Assembly (NCBI RefSeq): GCF_947507565.1
Contig: NC_089180.1
Location: 1,364,001-1,428,000 of the forward strand
DNA from: Oscarella lobularis
Lineage: Eukaryota > Porifera > Homoscleromorpha > Homosclerophorida > Oscarellidae
Direction of reading: 5' to 3'
DNA: 64,000 nt
Position 1 is the stretch's first letter. Every line of letters starts with the position of its first letter. Position numbers and translations under genes: made by a program. The notes under the pieces were generated by a model that made no database searches, was not told the DNA's origin, and saw nothing but the letters and a program-made list of their open reading frames with translations. Below are positions 59,091 to 64,000 of this stretch, piece after piece.

Positions 59091-59950
59091 TAGGTGGTAG
59101 CCTATCCTATGCAGCACATGATGTTTGTGTGTCTCTCTTGTGTCTGTGTCTCTCTTGTATCTGTGCTGCATGACAGACTATTTTGGCTATTTAATTAGGG
59201 TTTCATAATTTTCAGTACAATCAGGGATGAAAGAAATATTGTGCAGGGATGGGTGGCTCGCGACATTTTGAATCACACACACACTGATAGGGCACCGTGT
59301 CTTCCATTAGCCGCGTGATCGAGTTGCCCATGAAGAATACGCGCGCTTGGGACGACATCGCGTTGTTCTGCATCACTCGCGCTTGATTCTCTATACGTGC
59401 TCGTCATTTGCTTGCAATCATCTCTGGGAGAACATGAAACGGCAGAAGGACTTCGAATCGAAAGACCCGTCGAAAGTCGTCGTCAGGCATTTCGCGAGAC
59501 GCAGAACGGAATAGGGAAGGCAGTCGGCACAGAAAGAAAGCGATTGATCGATCGATCGATCGAAATAGTGAAGAGACGCTTCTTCTCTCGGCCGAGCACG
59601 CATCCGGGTGTGTTGAGCATGGAATCACTTCCGGTTCGCTTATTCCTAAGCCGTTTTCATTCGTTTTTTACTGCAAACGGTTTGTTTGACTCTCAATCGA
59701 CTGCTATTGTCTTATTACATATCATAGCACGGCAAAAACATAGGAAAAAGTGCAGCCGCGTTGATTGCGGTTTGCCTTTGTTTCAACCGTGCCATTGTGT
59801 AATAGTTGCAGTCGATTCAGTCGATTGATTTGTGTCACGCACCTGCGGTTAGCTTTATCTCTTAGCTCCACATCATCGAAGTGGCTAAGTGAACGACGGC
59901 GGGCTGTTTCGTCGACGTCATCGCTATATATAGCTACACTTGTGACGAAA
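59091..59950. other. No gene recognised
   Basis: Contains a short TGTGTCTCTCTTG duplication (about 59128-59160) and an ATCGATCGATCG run (59547-59560). Open frames on both strands have no recognisable motif. Confidence 0.5.
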
Positions 59951-59952
59951 GA

Positions 59953-60202
59953 GGTCCCGTGACGCCAGTCCACGATCGCGTTTCAAAGGAATGGTCTCAG
60001 TTGTCATCATGGAATGGAAAAGTTCTAGGATGGAGAGAGAGTAATTGTGTTGAACTATATGACGAGTTGTCTGGGGACTGGCTTCCATTACCATCAATGA
60101 ATCATGGGCGGCACTGGCATGGTGCATGCACAACAAAGAACAATGAAATAGTCGTAGTCGGGGGACAGGGTGCTTTTGACACAATTGAATATTTGAAACT
60201 GT
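59953..60202 (+). pseudogene. Kelch-repeat protein fragment
   Basis: A short open stretch reads VSKEWSQLSSWNGKVLGW, then CVELYDELSGDWLPLPSMNH, then GRHWHGACTTKNNEIVVVGG and DTIEYLKL with a stop at 60200-60202. The alternation of V-E-YD...W..LP.M and R..HGAC...N.IVVVGG is one to two Kelch blades, as in BTB-Kelch adaptors. No BTB domain or other blades are nearby, so it is a fragment. Confidence 0.6.
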
Positions 60203-60344
60203 AATTTTGCTTCAGGAACAAATTTTCACCTTTTTGTGGTCACTCTTTTAATTAATTAACGAAAAAATATCTCATTATCGTCAATCTGATCCTTATGGGT
60301 AACATTAAAAGCGTATATTCTAGCAATCACAGAAGTTGCGTGCT

Positions 60345-61370
60345 TAGCGCGCTCTAAAGAACTCCACTGGCCTCTACTTCGCGACGCTTCGCACTTGTCC
60401 GCGTAGTACGCCTTCCGTACACTACTTCAACATCGACGACGAGTTTCATTACGAAAAGTAAGCGGGGAAACGGTCGGACCGGGTTCGCGAAGCCCGACAC
60501 GTCTCCCCCACAGCTTTTACGCCGATTTCGGCCCTCTAAATCTCGCAATGCTCTATCGCTACTGCTGCAAACTCAACAAGAAACTCAAGGTAAATACATC
60601 TTCGTCGGATGGACGCGTTCGAATGGCCTCTGCTTTTTTTTCAGTCGAGCGCGTTAGCGAAGAAGAAGATCGTCCATTACACGTCGTACGACAGCGACCG
60701 AAAGCGAGCGAACGCCGCCTATCTCGTCGGTGCGTACGCGGTAAGTCTGGCGACTCGCCAAGAAAAAAAAACGTCGAAAGAAAATCCGTCCGTCCGCTTA
60801 CGTAATCGATCTCGAGACGCCCGGTCTCTCTCCCCCTCCGCATCAACACAGAGGCGCAGTATCGTCTCCTCTCCTCTACGAGCGGAGCTATTGCACTCTA
60901 AAACGTCTACGTGCCATTTCTTTTAGATAATCTATCATCGGAAATCGCCCGAAGAAGTGTTCGCTTCGCTGACCTCGGGCCAACCGCCCTATTTGCCATT
61001 CAGGTACGACAGCGCATGCGAATTTTCTCGTCATTCGTCCCTCGTACAGGACGAATGGTCCTCATTACGTAAACGGATCGTTTTCGGGCCGACGCTGTCG
61101 CCGCCGAAAATCAGCGGGGGCGTTTATAGGGACGCGTCGTGCGGCACGTTCCACTTGAGCCTCCACGATGTGTTTAGCGGTCTCCACAAGGTAAGAAGCG
61201 AGGAACGCGCGCGCGCATCGACGCGAAATGACCTCGCCTCCTCTCTCTTCTTTCTACTGTAGGCGATTGAGAACAAGTTTTTTCGCTGTTCCAAGCCTCC
61301 CTTTATAGCGGGTTTGGGGCGTACCGGCCGCGTTGATTGCGTGAAGCACTATCGCCTACTCCTAACAAAT
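60345..61370 (+). pseudogene. CDC14: CDC14 dual-specificity phosphatase, core-deleted
   Basis: The exons encode the N-terminal half of CDC14, the phosphatase that reverses CDK phosphorylation at mitotic exit. They read [20 protein letters not shown] (60375-60435), [20 protein letters not shown] (60525-60585), [20 protein letters not shown] then LVGAYA (60660-60740), IIYHRKSPEEVFASLTSGQP then PYLPFR (60928-61002), DASCGTFHLSLHDVFSGLHK (61133-61191) and AIENKFF (61262). The frame then runs straight into AGLGRTGRVDCVKHYRL (about 61306). The catalytic motif should be HCKAGLGRTG: the Cys and everything between the N domain and it are missing. A stop follows at about 61436. An enzymatically dead relic. 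Confidence 0.9.
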
Positions 61371-61389
61371 CAAATTGAAACTATATTCT

Positions 61390-61530
61390 CATCTCTTGCG
61401 TGCTCCTATTACCTTTATCAGCGCCTTCTTTCTGATTGATTTCCGGGCTGTTCTTCATGTTCTTTGCTCTGTGAGCGTAGTCCCAAAGTACTGAGAGTTT
61501 CCTCATCATCTGCCTCGTCAAATGTCTTGT
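61390..61530 (-). pseudogene. KIF11: Kinesin-5 (KIF11/Eg5) motor fragment
   Basis: The minus strand reads EETLSTL, then after a one-base shift DYAHRAKNMKNSPEINQK, the end of the motor core and start of the neck linker in BimC kinesins. No other kinesin-5 exon is visible around it. It is separate from the kinesin-7 gene at 15-19 kb. Confidence 0.65.
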
Positions 61531-61756
61531 CATCGTGTTCTTTGCCCGACTGACCAGATGGCCGGAAGTGCAAATAATAGCAATATCATCGTCATTTTTT
61601 CTCGTCGGACTTCTCTTCTCGGCACTCCGTCCTTTTTTTCGACAACCCATCTTCAACATCCTACCTCGTTCGAACACGGATTTCAACCGGGCCCCTTTTC
61701 CGTCATCGGCCCGGAAAATGGGAAGCGGAATCAAGACCTCTATTGTAACGATAAAA

Positions 61757-62133
61757 TGACAGGCGGAAGTAGAGAGGAAGGAAGTGGGAGTGGAAGCGAG
61801 GGAGGAAAGAAGGGAAATTCATTGCCGGACAGTCGGTCACCGCCCGTATTGAGACATCCACTTCCGGTGAGAAAACGTCCTTCTTCGATTGCGGTTCAAT
61901 CCTTGGAGGAAATGAGGGCCAATGGTACGTGGGGGCGTGGGGAGGAGAGGGGAGAGATAGAATTTATTCTTATAGGCGATAAATCGCCGAATTATGCGAG
62001 GAATTTAAAAACGGGTGGGGCTTATATGTTGGGAATGATGAAGGAACCGTTTCGGGGGAAAGATCACGAGGTAGCGGCGGCGTTGCCACCGGAAACGACA
62101 ACAGGAGAAAAAGACGAGTACATAAGAAAATGA
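61757..62133 (+). CDS. Hypothetical low-complexity open frame
   Basis: The frame begins MTGGSREEGSGSGSEGGKKG at 61757 and continues PVLRHPLPVRKRPSSIAVQS, LEEMRANGTWGRGEERGEIE and GAYMLGMMKEPFRGKDHEVA to a stop at 62131-62133. The Ser/Gly and basic composition could be a linker of the RhoGAP gene downstream. No family is recognised. Confidence 0.3.
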
Positions 62134-62192
62134 ATTGAATTGAATTAAAATAATTTGTGCGTTTTTAATATTGGTTGTTTCGACGACTGACG

Positions 62193-62942
62193 TTTTTTGG
62201 CGTCAATTTGGCGAGACAGTGTCGAATGACGGGTCGACCGATTCCCCTGCTCGTTGAGAAATGCATCGCGGAATTGGACAAGCGCGCCTTGACAACGCAC
62301 GGATTGTATTGCGTTTCGGCGGCGCAGACGCAATGCAAGGAATTGTGTCGGGTGAAATCAATAGATAAATAAGAAATTATATACGTATTTATTTTTTTAT
62401 TTTTTTCTCAAGGCTTTTGAGTTGAAAGCTAAGGATGTTGATTTGAGCGAGTTGCCGCCTTATCTCATCGCTTCCGTGCTCAAATATTATTTGCGACAAT
62501 TGCCGCAGCCTCTGCTCGCCTATCGACTCTATTCCTGTTTTATAACGTCGCGAAAAAGTGGCAATCGACTCAGTTGAATGCGATAAGAAACGCGCAACCC
62601 ACGTTGGCTTGTTTTTACAAGGGAAGAGAAAGGTCTTACACACAATCATCAGAGTATACGTAATGAGTTTTCTGTCTGATTTTTTGAAAGGGATGTTACT
62701 GTTTCAGCTGCAATGGCCTCAGAACCGACCGGTCTATGAGGAACTATTCCACATTATAAGGTAAAGAACCGAAACGTTAATAAATAAATTATTTCGCGAG
62801 CTAATGATTTCCTGTCAGTTTGGCGCTCAAACAGACTGACATAGTCCTAAACTACAAAGACCGAAGTGACGACGAATTGGTGCGGCTGGTTGATAACACG
62901 GATATGGCGCTGCTGGTCAAAGAGGGGTTCCCAAGCAACTGA
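62193..62942 (+). pseudogene. RhoGAP domain with lost arginine finger
   Basis: RhoGAP domains switch off Rho GTPases using an arginine finger in GxYRxSG. Here the first exon reads FFGVNLARQC then MTGRPIPLLVEKCIAELDKR, LTTHGLYCVSAAQTQCKELC: the finger Arg is Cys (TGT, about 62315) and SG is SA. The next exon continues ELKAKDVDLSELPPYLIASV then LKYYLRQLPQPLLAYRLYS (62405-62535), as in the family. Later pieces (QLNAIRNAQPTLACFYKG; LQWPQNRPVYEELFHII; LALKQTDIVLNYKDRSDDEL) end at 62940-62942 without the usual NLAVVFGPTL helix. It is either a catalytically dead GAP or a decaying copy; I favour the latter given its neighbours. Confidence 0.65.
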
Positions 62943-62944
62943 AG

Positions 62945-63690
62945 TCAACTGATCACGTTCCTCGGCAAATCTACGTCACGCGTTCAGGAGATCTGTCCGT
63001 GTATAGCATTAATTAATTAAACCAAAAAAGCAGAAGAAAAAGCAATTTTTATGGATTATTATTATTTCGTATGCTTTGGACTTTGTAATTGTTTTAGGCA
63101 TCTATTAGATGTTTTTAGGCGTTGACGTCTAAAAGGACACTTGACATGCTTACGTCACGCGCACGCAACTCTGTACGCACGCTACAATGTTGACTCTTCG
63201 CGAACGAAATTCAGACATCGGTCAGGCTTTTACTGGCACTTCTAAGCTCTCCTTCTGACGCTGGTTTTTTTGACAGATTTCGCTTCGACGTTTTCGGGTC
63301 TCCGAATGCGGGCAAATCGGAAGCCTTTCGCTCTCAGAGCACCTAGACATAGAAATAGTACGAGCATATTGCACGAGAGCGGGAAAGATAAGAAGTAGTG
63401 GCGGCATTATAGTTGCAGCGCGAATCGAGTACGCATCCCGCCTTCACCCACTGGCCTGGCCCTCATCCCCATCGCATTCGATAGCAAAGCAACTGCTTCG
63501 TTTCGGCGTGCGACTCGAATCGAAAGGTAGAGTAGAAATAACGTCAAAAATTAATTAAATTATTAATCCTTAATTAATTAATGACGTAGAGCAATTCAGC
63601 GTCGTCATCGTCGTCGTCTTGATTAGACGCGCTCGGTCTTCGTGTATGCGGCTAATGAGGTATGGTAAGGTACCTACGTCACGTGCTATT
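62945..63690. other. No gene recognised
   Basis: AT-rich with short TTAATTAA tracts (63010-63020, 63550-63580). No convincing exon. Confidence 0.5.
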
Positions 63691-63807
63691 AACTCGGGCT
63701 GTGAGTGGGGCGCACTCCAGAGTGCGCCGTGTACACATCGACATGTCCTGTTTCGCCAGACCCTTTCTTCAGCGGCAACGCGCGCAAGGGTCTGGTTAGC
63801 CAGACTA
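63691..63807. mobile_element. Right end of a TAGTC-family foldback element
   Basis: The terminus reads inward as TAGTCTGGCTAACCAGACCC and folds on itself (CCAGACCCTT pairs with AAGGGTCTGG). Inside it lies the conserved motif CTCGGGCTGTGAGTGGGGCG and the perfect hairpin GGCGCACTCCAGAGTGCGCC at 63709-63728, as in the 35.4-kb MITE. The left end and TSD were not found, so it may be truncated. Confidence 0.7.
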
Positions 63808-63817
63808 GTAGACTTTT

Positions 63818-64000
63818 TACTCAACGCCTTTATCTAGCGGAAATACGGGTTCCTTTTAGCTTTGTGACGTCAGGTGCAAGTCAAGTACTCTATCCCGTAT
63901 TCTCCTAAGCGGTGTTGTTCACTTTGCAACGCTTCTTTGTGTGTCGTGCTGTGCGGATCGCCCGAAGTTGCGTACAATCGATATCCGCTAGTCCGTTCGT
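63818..64000 (+). promoter_or_regulatory. Second copy of the gene B leader/5' end
   Basis: From TACTCAACGCCTTTATCT onward the sequence matches 47529-47706 with scattered substitutions and one 3-bp indel (GATCGCCCGAAG versus GATCGCCCCCCGAAG), and still matches at the window edge. Both copies keep a GTGACGTCA (CRE-like) motif and a TCTCCTAAGCGG block. The homologous stretch at 47.5 kb leads directly into Crinkler-like gene B, so another member probably begins here and runs out of the window. Confidence 0.75.

Noticed and set aside
63300-63807. A full-length MITE ending at 63807
   Set aside because: No left terminus and no copy of the right flank GTAGACTTT could be found in the preceding 600 bp.

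Overview
The window looks like nuclear DNA from an animal, most plausibly an early-branching one such as a sponge. Genes are split by very short GT-AG introns (about 50-70 nt), and the families are metazoan: PIAS, FEM1, TMEM184, cyclin G, axonemal dynein, calcium-binding EGF arrays, fibronectin III and kinesin-7. The sponge assignment is inference. A run of exactly 200 N (13522-13721) is a scaffolding gap.

Layout. 0-6.4 kb: degraded or truncated copies of RACK1, cyclin G, TMEM184 and FEM1. 6.5-9.4 kb: an apparently intact PIAS SUMO ligase. 9.6-12.2 kb: minisatellites plus fragments of RBM42 and a membrane receptor. 12.4-15 kb: two unrecognised gene ends, the gap, a knot of palindromes and an FN3 fragment. 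15.4-20.4 kb: a kinesin-7 gene and an ASCC3 helicase fragment. 21-41 kb: a transposon block holding a CR1/Jockey-type LINE, a RecQ-helicase plus DUF6589-like gene pair, a 3.8-kb element with 56-bp inverted repeats, an intact 1,107-aa RLE-type retrotransposon, a 512-bp MITE, a 4.5-kb element with a multi-exon RING-bearing transposase candidate, and a deletion derivative of that element. 41.9-59.1 kb: a cluster of Crinkler-type (CR effector-like) genes with nuclease-fold and/or kinase domains plus a membrane-anchored P-loop ATPase, mixed with dynein and EGF pseudogenes. 59.9-63 kb: fragments of a Kelch protein, CDC14, kinesin-5 and a RhoGAP. 63.7-64 kb: another transposon end, followed by a second copy of the leader of one of the Crinkler-like genes.

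Two themes stand out. First, at least a dozen conserved host genes are present as truncated or frameshifted relics, while PIAS, the Crinkler-like genes and the RLE retrotransposon keep open frames. Second, three DNA transposons carry perfect 9-bp target-site duplications that can be read directly (CCCCAGACT, CAGGCTAAC, GGCTAACAT). They fall into two terminal-repeat families, and one family has termini that themselves fold into hairpins. I could run no database search, so all family names come from motifs recognised by eye.
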